Source of the DNA: Actinomadura sp. KC06
GTDB lineage: Bacteria; Actinomycetota; Actinomycetes; Streptosporangiales; Streptosporangiaceae
Reading direction: 5' to 3'
NCBI RefSeq assembly: GCF_004348735.1
Contig: NZ_SMKT01000038.1
Location: 1-60,939, forward strand
Length of the DNA stretch: 60,939 nt
Each line of letters begins with the position of its first letter. Position 1 is the first letter of the stretch. Position numbers and translations under genes: made by a program. Shown here piece after piece: positions 46,282-53,974 of this stretch. The notes under the pieces are model-generated. The model made no database searches and was not told the origin of the DNA. It worked only from the letters and a program-made list of their open reading frames with translations.

Positions 46282-47177
46282 ACCGCGACGTCGACACCCT
46301 GATCGGCAGGCTCGCCCCCGTCACCGACGAGCGGGCCGGGCTGCTGCTGTCCGAGGAGACGGCCGCCGGACTGGCCGACCGCATCACGGCCACCGTCCCC
46401 GGCCCCGATCCCGTCCCCGGGCCCGCCGCCGGGCCGCGCAGGCGGCGCCCGGTGCTCGTGACCGTCGGCCTGCCGCTGGCGACCGCCGCCGCGGCGGCCG
46501 CGGCCGTCACGGTCCTGGTCGCGCGGGACGAACCGGGGACGCCGGGCCCCCCGGTCAGCACTCAGGTCAGCCCAAAGGTCAGGCTGGCCGCGGCCCTGGC
46601 CTTCACGGACCGGGGCGACCACATCGACGTCCGGGTCCGCGACCCCCTGGCCGACCCGGAGCGGTACCGCGCCGAGTTCGAGGCCCGCGGTCTCGACGTC
46701 AGGCTGTCGCTGGTGCCGGGCTCGCCCTCCCTCGTCGGCACCCTGGTGATGCTGGGCACGAGCGAAGGCACCCGCGACGACGACGTCACGGCCATCACCG
46801 CCAAGGGCGAGTGCGAGACCGGCGGCGGGGGCGACCAGTGCCCGGTCGGCGTGCGGATCCGCACCGACTACAAGGGCAGCGCTGAGATCGTCTTCGCGCG
46901 GGCGGCGCGTCCGGGCGAGCAGTACAACAGCGCCGCGCCCGTGACGGCGCCGGGCGAGGTGATGCACGGGATGACGTTCCGGAACCACCGCGTGGGCGCA
47001 GTGCTGGACGCCTTGAAGAAGCGGAACGTCACCGTGCCCGAATACCGCGCCATGTACGGAAACGAGAGCCGGGACCTGCGCCCTGAGCAGGTGCCGCCCA
47101 CCTGGTACGTCCACGACGCCACCCCGTGGGCGAAGAACCAGGTCCTGATGTTCGTCGGGCCCGCTCCGTCCAAGTGA
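46278..47177 (+). CDS. Membrane protein coupled to the ECF sigma factor (putative anti-sigma partner)
   Basis: A 299-residue protein. A short cytoplasmic N-terminus (1-55) is followed by one membrane helix (about 59-83, VLVTVGLPLATAAAAAAAVTVL) and a 215-residue extracellular domain with three Cys (in GECETGGGGDQC and none near the end). The H-x3-C-x2-C motif of zinc anti-sigma factors is absent. The ATG overlap with the sigma gene (ATGA) strongly suggests that it binds or regulates the sigma factor. The outer domain is unrecognised and could sense a ligand or stress. Confidence 0.7.
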   Translation: MNRDVDTLIGRLAPVTDERAGLLLSEETAAGLADRITATVPGPDPVPGPAAGPRRRRPVLVTVGLPLATAAAAAAAVTVLVARDEPGTPGPPVSTQVSPKVRLAAALAFTDRGDHIDVRVRDPLADPERYRAEFEARGLDVRLSLVPGSPSLVGTLVMLGTSEGTRDDDVTAITAKGECETGGGGDQCPVGVRIRTDYKGSAEIVFARAARPGEQYNSAAPVTAPGEVMHGMTFRNHRVGAVLDALKKRNVTVPEYRAMYGNESRDLRPEQVPPTWYVHDATPWAKNQVLMFVGPAPSK

Positions 47178-47191
47178 CCCCGTGACCGCAG

Positions 47192-47216
47192 CGCCCCGGC
47201 TTGCCACGCCGGGGCG
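47192..47216 (+). terminator. Rho-independent terminator after the sigma operon
   Basis: A perfect 9-bp stem (CGCCCCGGC at 47192-47200 with 47208-47216) and a 7-base loop, 15 bases after the stop of the sigma-partner gene. A weak TTGCG follows rather than a T run. Confidence 0.65.
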
Positions 47217-47222
47217 TTGCGC

Positions 47223-47397
47223 TCAGGAGGCTCGGGGAGCCGTGGTCGCTTCGTCCAGCAGCCGGGCGAACGTCCCGCTGGGCTGGGCGCCCGGGTGTTC
47301 ACCGGCCTGGCCCGGTCGAGCCGGTAGTCCAGGCCGGCCTCCGCCGCCAGGCCGCTGACCAGCGCTATCCGCCGCCCGCTGACGCCGGACGGCCGAG
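47223..47397 (-). pseudogene. Possible remnant of a DsbA/FrnE-like gene
   Basis: The minus strand reads RIALVSGLAAEAGLDYRLDR then ARPVNT, very like the GLxYxxDxxRPxNTxxAH segment of FrnE-type DsbA-fold proteins. Just after the Asn-Thr the frame breaks. A second frame continues PSGTFARLLDEATTAPRAS and ends in TGA at 47223-47225. There is no start and no room for the thioredoxin core. This is probably a decayed gene fragment, but the evidence is short. Confidence 0.35.
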
Positions 47398-47415
47398 CCG
47401 GTTCCTTGGGAGTGA

Positions 47416-47943
47416 TCAGGAGGTGAGGACGGCGCGGGCGGTCATGAGGGCGAAGCCTAGGAGATTCTGGCCCTTCCAGGCTGAGGGGTGTTCGGCGTTT
47501 GGGTCGTCGGCGCTCATGCCTATGCCCCAGACGCGGTCCAGGGGGCTGGCTTCTACGAGGATGCGGTCGCGGGTGCCGAGGAGATAGTCGAGGAGTTCTT
47601 TGTTCTGGGCGAACTTGGCTTCATTGCCTTTGGAGACAATGGCGACGCGGTTGTCCGCCCAGGTTTGCTCGTCGAAGTCGCGGACGCGGCGGCCGAGGTC
47701 TTTCGCGCGGCGGGGATGGGACGCGGCGACGATGGCGTCCGCCGATTTCTCGTCCCCGAACAAGCGCGCCTTTTCGGCCATCATGTAGTGCTCGGCGGTG
47801 GCGTAGACGGTGCCGTCCACGGTGAAGGGGGACGGCCACCACTGGCTGAGGTAGCCGGGGCCGGGGGTGCTGTGGCCCCAGAAGAGCAGGAACTTCAGGC
47901 GGGTGCCCTCGTTCTGGAGGCGGATCAGGTCGGCGACGTCCAT
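47416..47943 (-). CDS. NADAR-family (YbiA-type) N-glycosidase-like protein
   Basis: A 175-residue NADAR domain protein. The family hallmarks FLFWGHST, LSQWWPSPFTVDG, the TAEHYMMAEKARLFGD helix and the closing NLLGFALMTARAVL are present. NADAR proteins hydrolyse N-glycosidic bonds, as YbiA does for reactive riboflavin-pathway intermediates, or reverse ADP-ribose modification of bases in other members. The catalytic Glu of AEH and Trp/Asp of the DRVWGIGMSADDP loop are kept. It is a single gene and is divergent from a hairpin and a small acidic ORF. Function in ADP-ribose or metabolite repair is inferred. Confidence 0.88.
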   Translation of the reverse strand: MDVADLIRLQNEGTRLKFLLFWGHSTPGPGYLSQWWPSPFTVDGTVYATAEHYMMAEKARLFGDEKSADAIVAASHPRRAKDLGRRVRDFDEQTWADNRVAIVSKGNEAKFAQNKELLDYLLGTRDRILVEASPLDRVWGIGMSADDPNAEHPSAWKGQNLLGFALMTARAVLTS

Positions 47944-48029
47944 GGGAAGAGGGTGTCAGGGACGTGCGACGGTCCGCGAGCGGGTTTTCGGACGGGAATG
48001 GGTGATCGGGCGGCGCCGTTGAGAGATGT

Positions 48030-48055
48030 ACCGCGGGCCTGGTGAAGCCCGCGGT
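48030..48055. other. Perfect hairpin between divergent genes
   Basis: A 9-bp perfect stem ACCGCGGGC (48030-48038) with 48047-48055 and an 8-base loop. It lies 86 bases upstream of the NADAR start and about 80 bases upstream of the 40-residue ORF. It might be a terminator for neither gene, so an operator or a structured leader is more likely. CTAGACCATTTTG follows. Confidence 0.45.
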
Positions 48056-48137
48056 CTAGACCATTTTGCGGAACCGGGCCGGTCATCGGGAACATTTCCC
48101 TTGTTTCGGCCGCCCGAAGAGGAGGACAGCGGTAACG

Positions 48138-48260
48138 ATGAGCAATCCCTTGGCGAACCCTCGTCGCACCAAGGTCGTCGAGTGGCCCGAGCCACTGCCG
48201 GAGGACGCGGAGTCCGAGCGTCCCGCGGAGTCGGAGGCGAACGAGGACGCCACGCGTTGA
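48138..48260 (+). CDS. 40-residue acidic small protein
   Basis: A 40-residue ORF beginning MSNPLANPRRTKVV followed by a Pro/Glu/Asp-rich tail (about half of the last 25 residues are Glu, Asp or Pro). GAGGAGG lies 13 bases upstream, slightly far. It has no transmembrane segment. A basic head and acidic, disordered tail could be a small regulatory protein or a precursor-like peptide, but no modification enzyme is adjacent. It ends before a terminator hairpin shared with the LacI gene. Confidence is modest. Confidence 0.45.
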   Translation: MSNPLANPRRTKVVEWPEPLPEDAESERPAESEANEDATR

Positions 48261-48285
48261 CGGCCTCCCGGCCGATAGATCAGGA

Positions 48286-48308
48286 CCCGTCCGGATTCTC
48301 CGGGCGGG
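48286..48308. terminator. Probable bidirectional terminator
   Basis: CCCGTCCGG (48286-48294) pairs with CCGGGCGGG (48300-48308) with one mismatch and a 5-base loop. It lies between the convergent 40-residue ORF and the LacI-type gene and ends 10 bases before the LacI stop. There is no T run. Confidence 0.5.
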
Positions 48309-48317
48309 TTCTCTGCT

Positions 48318-49373
48318 TCACCGCCCGGAGGGCGGAGCGGTGCTGGCGCGCAGGACGACCTCGCCGGAGACGCGCTCGACGCGGCTGCGGCGGGACGCGG
48401 GCTCGCGGAGCGCCAGGCCCATGACGCGTTCGCCCATCGCGTCCATCGGCAGCGCGACGGTGGTGAGGGCGGGGGTCAGGTCGCGGACGATCGGGATGTC
48501 GTCGAAACCGGCGAGCGAGATGTCGCCGGGCACGGACACGCCGTTGTCGCGGAACGCGGCGAGCGCGCCGATCGCCATCATGTCGCTGACGGCGAACACG
48601 CAGGTCGGACGGTCCGCGCGGCGGAGCAGCTCGACCGCGGCCGCGTAGCCGCCGTCGCGGGTGAAGGCCGCCTCGACGATGTGCTCGGGCCCGGCGCGTC
48701 CGCCCGCGCCGGTCAGCGAGCCGGTGAAGCCGCCCAGCCGGTCGGTGACGGTGGTGAGCGCGCGCGGGCCGGTCAGCACGCCGAAGCGGCGGTGGCCGAG
48801 GTCGAGCAGGGCGCGGGCGAGGGCGGCGGCGCCCTCCCGGTTCTGCGGCAGGACGGCGTCGGCCTTGAGGCCGCGGTGCCGGCTGAGGACGGCGACGCGG
48901 CCGCCCGTGCGCTGGTACGGGTCCAGCTCGGCGGCCATCGAGCGTTCCCAGTCGCGGTCCTCGAAGCCGGAGCCGATGAGCAGGATCGCGCGGGCCCGCT
49001 GGGCGCGGAGCATCGCGACGTAGGCGACCTCGCGGGCCGGGTCGTGGAAGGTGCTGGCGAGCATCACGAGCATGCCGTGTTCGGCGGCGGTGCGCATCAC
49101 GCCGTGGGCGATGGCGGCGAAGTACGGGTCGCTGACGTCGTGGCAGACCACCCCGACGGACTTGCTGGACGAGCTCGCGAGCGCCTGCGCGTGCGCGTTC
49201 GGGGTGTAGCTCAGGTCGGCCGCGGCGGCGAGCACGCGCTCCCGGAGGTCGGCGCGGACCTGCGACGTCCCGTTGAGGACGCGCGAGGCGGTGGCGAGCG
49301 AGACGCCGGCCTCCCGCGCCACGTCCTGCAGGGTCCCGTACGCCCGTCCGCCGGCCCCGGGCCCCTGCGCCAT
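48318..49373 (-). CDS. LacI-family transcriptional regulator
   Basis: A 351-residue LacI-type repressor. The N-terminal helix-turn-helix (about 14-40, DVAREAGVSLATASRVLNG) and hinge helix NAHAQALASSSSKSVGVV are followed by a periplasmic-binding-like effector domain with SDPYFAAIAHG and GFDDIPIVRDL. It would bind DNA as a dimer and respond to a sugar or similar ligand. A perfect 16-bp palindrome 115 bases upstream is the likely autoregulatory operator. No sugar operon lies in the window, so its targets are elsewhere or limited to itself. Confidence 0.9.
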   Translation of the reverse strand: MAQGPGAGGRAYGTLQDVAREAGVSLATASRVLNGTSQVRADLRERVLAAAADLSYTPNAHAQALASSSSKSVGVVCHDVSDPYFAAIAHGVMRTAAEHGMLVMLASTFHDPAREVAYVAMLRAQRARAILLIGSGFEDRDWERSMAAELDPYQRTGGRVAVLSRHRGLKADAVLPQNREGAAALARALLDLGHRRFGVLTGPRALTTVTDRLGGFTGSLTGAGGRAGPEHIVEAAFTRDGGYAAAVELLRRADRPTCVFAVSDMMAIGALAAFRDNGVSVPGDISLAGFDDIPIVRDLTPALTTVALPMDAMGERVMGLALREPASRRSRVERVSGEVVLRASTAPPSGR

Positions 49374-49488
49374 GCCGCCTGCCTTTCCGGGGGCGGCCCA
49401 GGCCCTCGCCCCCTCGCCGCCGACCTGCGCGGCGGAGCCTGGCGAAGGCCCTCCTCACCGCGCCGTGCGACGCTTCTCACGGTACCTT

Positions 49489-49504
49489 GGAAAGCGCTTT
49501 CCAC
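49489..49504. promoter_or_regulatory. LacI-type operator (perfect 16-bp palindrome)
   Basis: TGGAAAGCGCTTTCCA is the classic GalR/LacI-type operator with central CG and AAAGCGCTTT core. It sits in the promoter region of the LacI-family gene starting at 49373, which it most likely controls. A short broken ORF follows on the plus strand. Confidence 0.75.
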
Positions 49505-49559
49505 ATCGTGTTCCGTCGTACATCCGTGCCGCACTCATCGCGCACGGACCTTGAACGAA

Positions 49560-49680
49560 TGGCTGGTGATGACGGATCTACCTCGGTGATCGCGACGATC
49601 AGTGGGACGACCTCCTGGACCGGCTTCACCCGTATGCGGACCACGTCGTCCGCGCCATCGAGGGCCTGCTCGCCGACTAG
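49560..49680 (+). pseudogene. Frameshifted mini-gene or gene remnant
   Basis: The ATG at 49560 reads MAGDDG. One base later the adjacent frame reads IYLGDRDDQWDDLLDRLHPY, then ADHVVRAIEGLLAD and a TAG at 49678-49680. Both halves look like genuine protein, and one added base near 49575 would join them into a 40-residue protein. This frame overlaps the stop of the convergent propeller gene. It may be a damaged small gene, or a sequencing error could be responsible. Confidence 0.35.
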
Positions 49681-50612
49681 GGGCGCAGGCGGGTCGCGTA
49701 GAGGCCCTCGTCGGTGGCGGTCAGGAGCGTGCCGTCCGGGGCGAGGGCCAGGTCGTTGACAGGGGCCGGGACCTTGACGCAGAGGGACGGGGCGAAGGGA
49801 GTCCCGTTTCCGGTCAACGCCGCGTCCCAGGCCAGGACGGTGCAGGGGTCGCCCTCAAGTCCGGCGGCGACCAGCAGGCGGCCGGAGCCGACGTTGCCCG
49901 ACGACGCCACCCGGTCGCACGGGGCGGGGGCCGTGAGGACGGCGAGCCTGTCGCCGTCCAGGCCCCGGACGTGCAGGGCGCACTCCACCGGCTGGACCAG
50001 GACCAGGCCGTGCGGCGACGGCGTCAGCACCGCGCGGGTGGACGGGACGGCCGTGACGTCCTCGCCGCGTTCGACGTCCACGACGACGGCGTCCGAAGTG
50101 CCGCCGGTCAGGGCGATGAGCGGGCCGGTCGCCGGAGTGGCGTGCAGCGCGGTCCGGTCGATGGCCGTGCGATGGCCGAGCCACAGCGCGAACTCGGCCA
50201 GGCGATCGCCGGTCAGCGCGTCCCAGACGACGACCTCCGCGTCGTTGGCGGGACCGAAGATCGCGACGACGGCGCCGCGGCCGCCGTGGACGGCCAGGGC
50301 GAGCAGGTCGGGCTGGCCGTCCAGGACGAGCTCGCGGCCCGTGCGGACGTCCTGGACGTGGACGCGGTCGCGGTGCGTCCAGGCCACGGTCGGCGATCCG
50401 GTGGGGAGGCCGAACGTCCACTCGGCGCGTTCGGCGGGGAAGTCGGGGATCGGCGGGCCGAGGACCGCGCGCGCCGCGAGGTCCCAGGCCTGGCCGGTGT
50501 TCGCGCCGTGGTCCGTCCGGGACGTGAACACCAGCGGCGGCCCTTGCGCGGTGGCGGCGACGCCGTCGAACGACCCGTCCGCCAGCGGGGCCGCCTGCAC
50601 GCTTTCCGGCAT
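49677..50612 (-). CDS. Beta-propeller (WD40-like) protein without signal peptide
   Basis: A 311-residue cytoplasmic protein of repeated beta-strand units. Segments such as VHVQDVRTGRELVLDG, VVVWDALTGDRLAEFALW and VLAWDAALTGN are WD40-like blades about 40 residues apart. There are about six or seven blades, so it probably makes one propeller. I do not see a catalytic motif. It is divergent from the membrane protein gene at 50.7 kb and may act as a scaffold. Function unknown. Confidence 0.7.
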   Translation of the reverse strand: MPESVQAAPLADGSFDGVAATAQGPPLVFTSRTDHGANTGQAWDLAARAVLGPPIPDFPAERAEWTFGLPTGSPTVAWTHRDRVHVQDVRTGRELVLDGQPDLLALAVHGGRGAVVAIFGPANDAEVVVWDALTGDRLAEFALWLGHRTAIDRTALHATPATGPLIALTGGTSDAVVVDVERGEDVTAVPSTRAVLTPSPHGLVLVQPVECALHVRGLDGDRLAVLTAPAPCDRVASSGNVGSGRLLVAAGLEGDPCTVLAWDAALTGNGTPFAPSLCVKVPAPVNDLALAPDGTLLTATDEGLYATRLRP

Positions 50613-50718
50613 GCGAGGGAGGGTAGGGCACCGGCCTCAGATCGTTCCACGAAGTGGCGAAACAATGCCTATCCGGCGAGCCGCCGGGAATCATCGGGTT
50701 GGGCTAGGTTCGTTCGTC

Positions 50719-52164
50719 GTGGAACCGGTTGATCTCACGCCCGTCGAGCGGCGCGTCTGGCGGGCGTTCCCCACCGGGACATCGGTCGACCTCCGGGACG
50801 GCATGGACGACGACCCGGAGAACGGAGCCGCCTGGGGCCCCGGCCGCACCGTACGCGCCAAGGTGCTGCGCAAACTGCTGCTGAGACCGCCGGTGGACGG
50901 CGACGTCGCGGCCCTGCGGCTGACCGGCGCGCGCATCGTCGGCGTGCTCAGGGTGAACCACGCGACGATCGAACATCCGGTGCGGCTGACCGTGTGCCAC
51001 TTCGAGGAGCCGCCCATGCTCTTCGGGGCGCGCCTGCGGAGGCTGAATCTGTCCTCGTCCTACCTGCCGGGCCTGGGCGGGGGCGCGCTGCAGGTGGAGG
51101 AGGTGCTGCGCCTCACCGACTGCCGGATCCCGGGAGAGGTCCGGCTCCTCGGCGCGCGGCTGTCCGACGCCCTCTTCATCGAGCGGGCGCGCCTCGGGCG
51201 GGCGGACGCGTCGGGCGGGGAGGTCCTGCAGCTCAGCCATTCCGCCATCGAACGCGACCTCGTGGGCGACGATCTGGTCGTGCACGGGGAGGTCCGGCTG
51301 GACGGGGCGACGGTGTCCGGCCGGGTGAAGCTGGTCGGCGCCGCGATCGCCAACCCCGGCGGGCTGTCGCTGTGCGCCGACAACCTCACCGTCGGAACGG
51401 ACGTGATCGCCGCGTCGGCCCGGTTCGACGGCGAGGTCAACCTGCGCGGCGCGACGATCCCGGGGCTGCTCGTCTTCACGCAGGCCCGGCTGTCGTCGCT
51501 GCGCGCGACCAGCGCCACGATCGGCGAGGTGTGGCTGCGGGAGGGCGGGATCGACGGCGAGGCCAACCTGCTCCGCGGGACCTTCGGGCTGCTGTTCGTC
51601 CCGCCGGGCGCGCTGCGCGGCACGGTGTGGCTGGACGGGCTGACGTACGGCGCGCTCGCCCCGCGCCTCCCGGCGAAGGTGCGCATCGCGATGCTGGAGC
51701 AGGACGCGGAGGGGTACGTACCGCACGCCTACGAGCAGCTCGCCGCCGCGTACCGGCAGGCCGGGGACGACCGGGCGGCGCGGAACGTGCAGCTCGCCAA
51801 GCAGCGCAGGCTCCGCCGGACGCGTCCCTGGTACGCGCGGCTCTGGGGATACCTGCAGGACGTGACGGTCGGGTACGGGTTCCGTCCGGTGTGGGCGGCG
51901 GCCTGGCTGGGCGGGCTGCTGGCCGCCGGCGCCGCGGCGTTCGGGTCGCGTCCGCCCGAGCCGCTGAAGGCCGGGGAGCATCCGCCGTTCAACGCGCTGT
52001 TCTACACGCTCGACCTGCTGCTGCCCATCATCGACTTCGGCCAGGAGAAGGCGTTCAAGCCGTCCGGCGGGTACCAGTGGCTCGCCTACGGGCTGGTCAT
52101 CGGCGGCTGGGTGCTCGCGACGACGATCGCGGCCGGGGTCAGCCGGACGATCAGCCGCCAGTGA
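50719..52164 (+). CDS. Membrane protein with pentapeptide-like repeats
   Basis: A 481-residue protein. Residues about 60-320 are a right-handed beta-helix-like repeat with Leu every fifth position, such as ALRLTGARIVGVLRVNHATI, EVRLDGATVSGRVKLVGAAI and EVNLRGATIPGLLVF. Residues 380-480 hold three hydrophobic helices (AAAWLGGLLAAGAAAF, FYTLDLLLPII, WLAYGLVIGGWVLATTI). Relatives in Streptomyces are annotated as membrane-associated oxidoreductases, but no redox motif is seen here. The start is a GTG without a clear ribosome site, so it may be leaderless. Confidence 0.7.
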   Translation: MEPVDLTPVERRVWRAFPTGTSVDLRDGMDDDPENGAAWGPGRTVRAKVLRKLLLRPPVDGDVAALRLTGARIVGVLRVNHATIEHPVRLTVCHFEEPPMLFGARLRRLNLSSSYLPGLGGGALQVEEVLRLTDCRIPGEVRLLGARLSDALFIERARLGRADASGGEVLQLSHSAIERDLVGDDLVVHGEVRLDGATVSGRVKLVGAAIANPGGLSLCADNLTVGTDVIAASARFDGEVNLRGATIPGLLVFTQARLSSLRATSATIGEVWLREGGIDGEANLLRGTFGLLFVPPGALRGTVWLDGLTYGALAPRLPAKVRIAMLEQDAEGYVPHAYEQLAAAYRQAGDDRAARNVQLAKQRRLRRTRPWYARLWGYLQDVTVGYGFRPVWAAAWLGGLLAAGAAAFGSRPPEPLKAGEHPPFNALFYTLDLLLPIIDFGQEKAFKPSGGYQWLAYGLVIGGWVLATTIAAGVSRTISRQ

Positions 52165-52167
52165 CGC

Positions 52168-52845
52168 TCAGCAGGGACGGACGGCGCGGAGGCGGGCGGC
52201 GGCGTCCTCGGGCGGGACGTCGTTGATCCAGGCGGCCATGCCCGACTCCGAGCCCGCCAGATACTTGATCTTGCCGGGCGCGCGGCGGACGGAGAACAGC
52301 TCGAGGTGCAGGCGGACGAGGTCGCGTCCCTCGCCCACCGGCGCCTGGTGCCAGCCCGCCACATACGGGAGCGGCGCGTCGTAGAGGGCGTCGCAGCGGC
52401 GGAGGAGGTCGCGGTACAGGACGGCCAGCTCGTCGCGTTCGGCGGAACCGAGGGCGGTCAGGTCGGGGACGTGGCGGTGCGGCATCAGGTGCACCTCGAC
52501 CGGCCATCGGGCGGCGGCGGGGACGTACGCCGTCCAGTGCTCGCCGGACAGGACGACGCGGGCGCCCGCCCGCTCGGCCTTCAGCACGTCGCCGAACAGG
52601 CCGGGACGGGCGGCGGCCTGCGCGAGCATCCGCCCGGTGCGGGGCGTGACGAACGGGTAGGCGTAGATCTGCCCGTGCGGATGGTGCAGGGTCACGCCGA
52701 TCTCGACGCCGCGGTTCTCGAAGACGAAGACCTGCTCGACGTCCGGGATCGCGGACAGCTCGGCGGTGCGGTCGGCCCAGGCGTCGATGACCGTCCGGAC
52801 GCGGGACACCGGCAGGCGTGACATGGACGTGGCGTGCTCGTGCAT
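52168..52845 (-). CDS. galT: N-terminally truncated galactose-1-phosphate uridylyltransferase
   Basis: A 225-residue C-terminal part of GalT. It keeps TVIDAWADRTAEL, VFVFENRGVEIGV, the catalytic HHPHGQIYAYPF (His55 in the HPH motif) and WPVEVHLMPHRHVPD. Full GalT is about 340-350 residues. The first 110 or so, including the Cys-x2-Cys zinc site and part of the nucleotide site, are absent. Upstream is a conservon gene only about 57 bases away, so the head was lost. The residual protein is unlikely to be active as a normal GalT. The ATG start is the first in frame. Confidence 0.8.
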   Translation of the reverse strand: MHEHATSMSRLPVSRVRTVIDAWADRTAELSAIPDVEQVFVFENRGVEIGVTLHHPHGQIYAYPFVTPRTGRMLAQAAARPGLFGDVLKAERAGARVVLSGEHWTAYVPAAARWPVEVHLMPHRHVPDLTALGSAERDELAVLYRDLLRRCDALYDAPLPYVAGWHQAPVGEGRDLVRLHLELFSVRRAPGKIKYLAGSESGMAAWINDVPPEDAAARLRAVRPC

Positions 52846-52902
52846 GGCCCGGCAGCGTACCGGCGGGCCGCGCGCCCGCGGCCGCCTCCAGGGCGGGTGC
52901 GC

Positions 52903-53610
52903 CTAGAGGGCGGGCGCGCTCGACCGGCGCCGCGCCCGGTGGACGGCCAGGATGTGCTTCATCAGCGTGGTCAGGACCTCTTTCCCGGACGCGCGGTCGC
53001 GCGCGTCGCAGAGGACGACCGGCGGCCCCTCCCCGAGGTCGAGCGCCTCCCGGATCTCGTCGGCGGTGTAGTCGTAGCCGTCCTCGAAGCGGTTCACGGC
53101 GACGACGAACGGGAGGCCGCGGTTCTCGAAGTAGTCGACGGCGGCGAAGGAGTCGGTGAGGCGGCGCGTGTCGGCGAGGACGACGGCGCCGAGCGCGCCG
53201 TACGACAGCTCGTCCCACATGAACCAGAAGCGGTCCTGGCCCGGCGTGCCGAACAGGTACAGGACGAGCCCGGCGCGGATCGTGATGCGGCCGAAGTCCA
53301 TCGCGACCGTGGTGGTGGTCTTCCGCTCGACGCCGCCGGTGTCGTCGACGTGGACGCCCCGGTCGGTGAGCAGCTCCTCGGTCTGCAGGGGACGGATCTC
53401 GCTGACGGCGCCGACCAGCGTCGTCTTGCCGACGCCGAACCCCCCGGCGACGAGGAGCTTCACCGCGACCGGAGCCGGGGCCGACGCCGCCGGAACCGGA
53501 GCCGACTCGGCCGAGGACGAGTCCGGGGACGAGGCCGGGGACGAGGCCGAGGGCGAGGCCGCCGCGGCCTGGACGACCGATCCTGCGCCGTCAGAGCGCT
53601 TGGAGGCCAT
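52903..53610 (-). CDS. Conservon GTPase (CvnD-type)
   Basis: A 235-residue Ras-like GTPase of the conservon CvnD group, related to MglA. The P-loop is GGFGVGKTT, with LFGTPGQDRFWF as the Walker B/switch II segment and VNRFED in place of the NKxD motif. The N-terminal 45 residues are a Ser/Ala/Pro-rich linker not needed for the fold. The start overlaps the DUF742 gene by 20 bases. It should cycle with GTP to relay a signal from the sensor kinase-like CvnA. It is followed by the truncated galT. Confidence 0.9.
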   Translation of the reverse strand: MASKRSDGAGSVVQAAAASPSASSPASSPDSSSAESAPVPAASAPAPVAVKLLVAGGFGVGKTTLVGAVSEIRPLQTEELLTDRGVHVDDTGGVERKTTTTVAMDFGRITIRAGLVLYLFGTPGQDRFWFMWDELSYGALGAVVLADTRRLTDSFAAVDYFENRGLPFVVAVNRFEDGYDYTADEIREALDLGEGPPVVLCDARDRASGKEVLTTLMKHILAVHRARRRSSAPAL

Positions 53611-53968
53611 CGAGCACCTCCTTCAACAGGCGTTCCTTGGAGAGCGCGCTCTCCGGTGGGGGGCGGGTGGCGGTGATGAGCCGGTGGTGCAGCAGATCCC
53701 CGAGCAGGACGCGCACGACGACGAGGGGCAGCCCCATCCGGGCGGCGATCTCGGCGACCGGCTGCGGCTGCAGGCACATCTCCAGGATGTCGAGATGCTC
53801 GGGCCCGATGCCGGGCGAGCCCGACCTGGGCCGCGCCGCCGTCGAGATGATCGTGATCATGTCGAAGGGCTCCGCGGTCGCGGGCCTGGCCCGGCCGCGC
53901 GTCAGGGCGTAGGACCGGACGATCGGCCCCGCCTCCTCATCGAGCCATTCGGCGCCAGGACCGGTCAT
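53591..53968 (-). CDS. Conservon DUF742 protein (CvnC-type)
   Basis: A 125-residue DUF742 protein. It contains a winged-helix-like region with EHLDILEMCLQPQPVAEIAARMGLP and VVVRVLLGDLLHHRLI. CvnC is one of the four usual conservon proteins and is thought to bridge the kinase-like CvnA and the GTPase CvnD. It begins 6 bases after the kinase stop. Its end overlaps the cvnD start by 20 bases. Confidence 0.9.
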   Translation of the reverse strand: MTGPGAEWLDEEAGPIVRSYALTRGRARPATAEPFDMITIISTAARPRSGSPGIGPEHLDILEMCLQPQPVAEIAARMGLPLVVVRVLLGDLLHHRLITATRPPPESALSKERLLKEVLDGLQAL

Positions 53969-53974
53969 GGTCCG

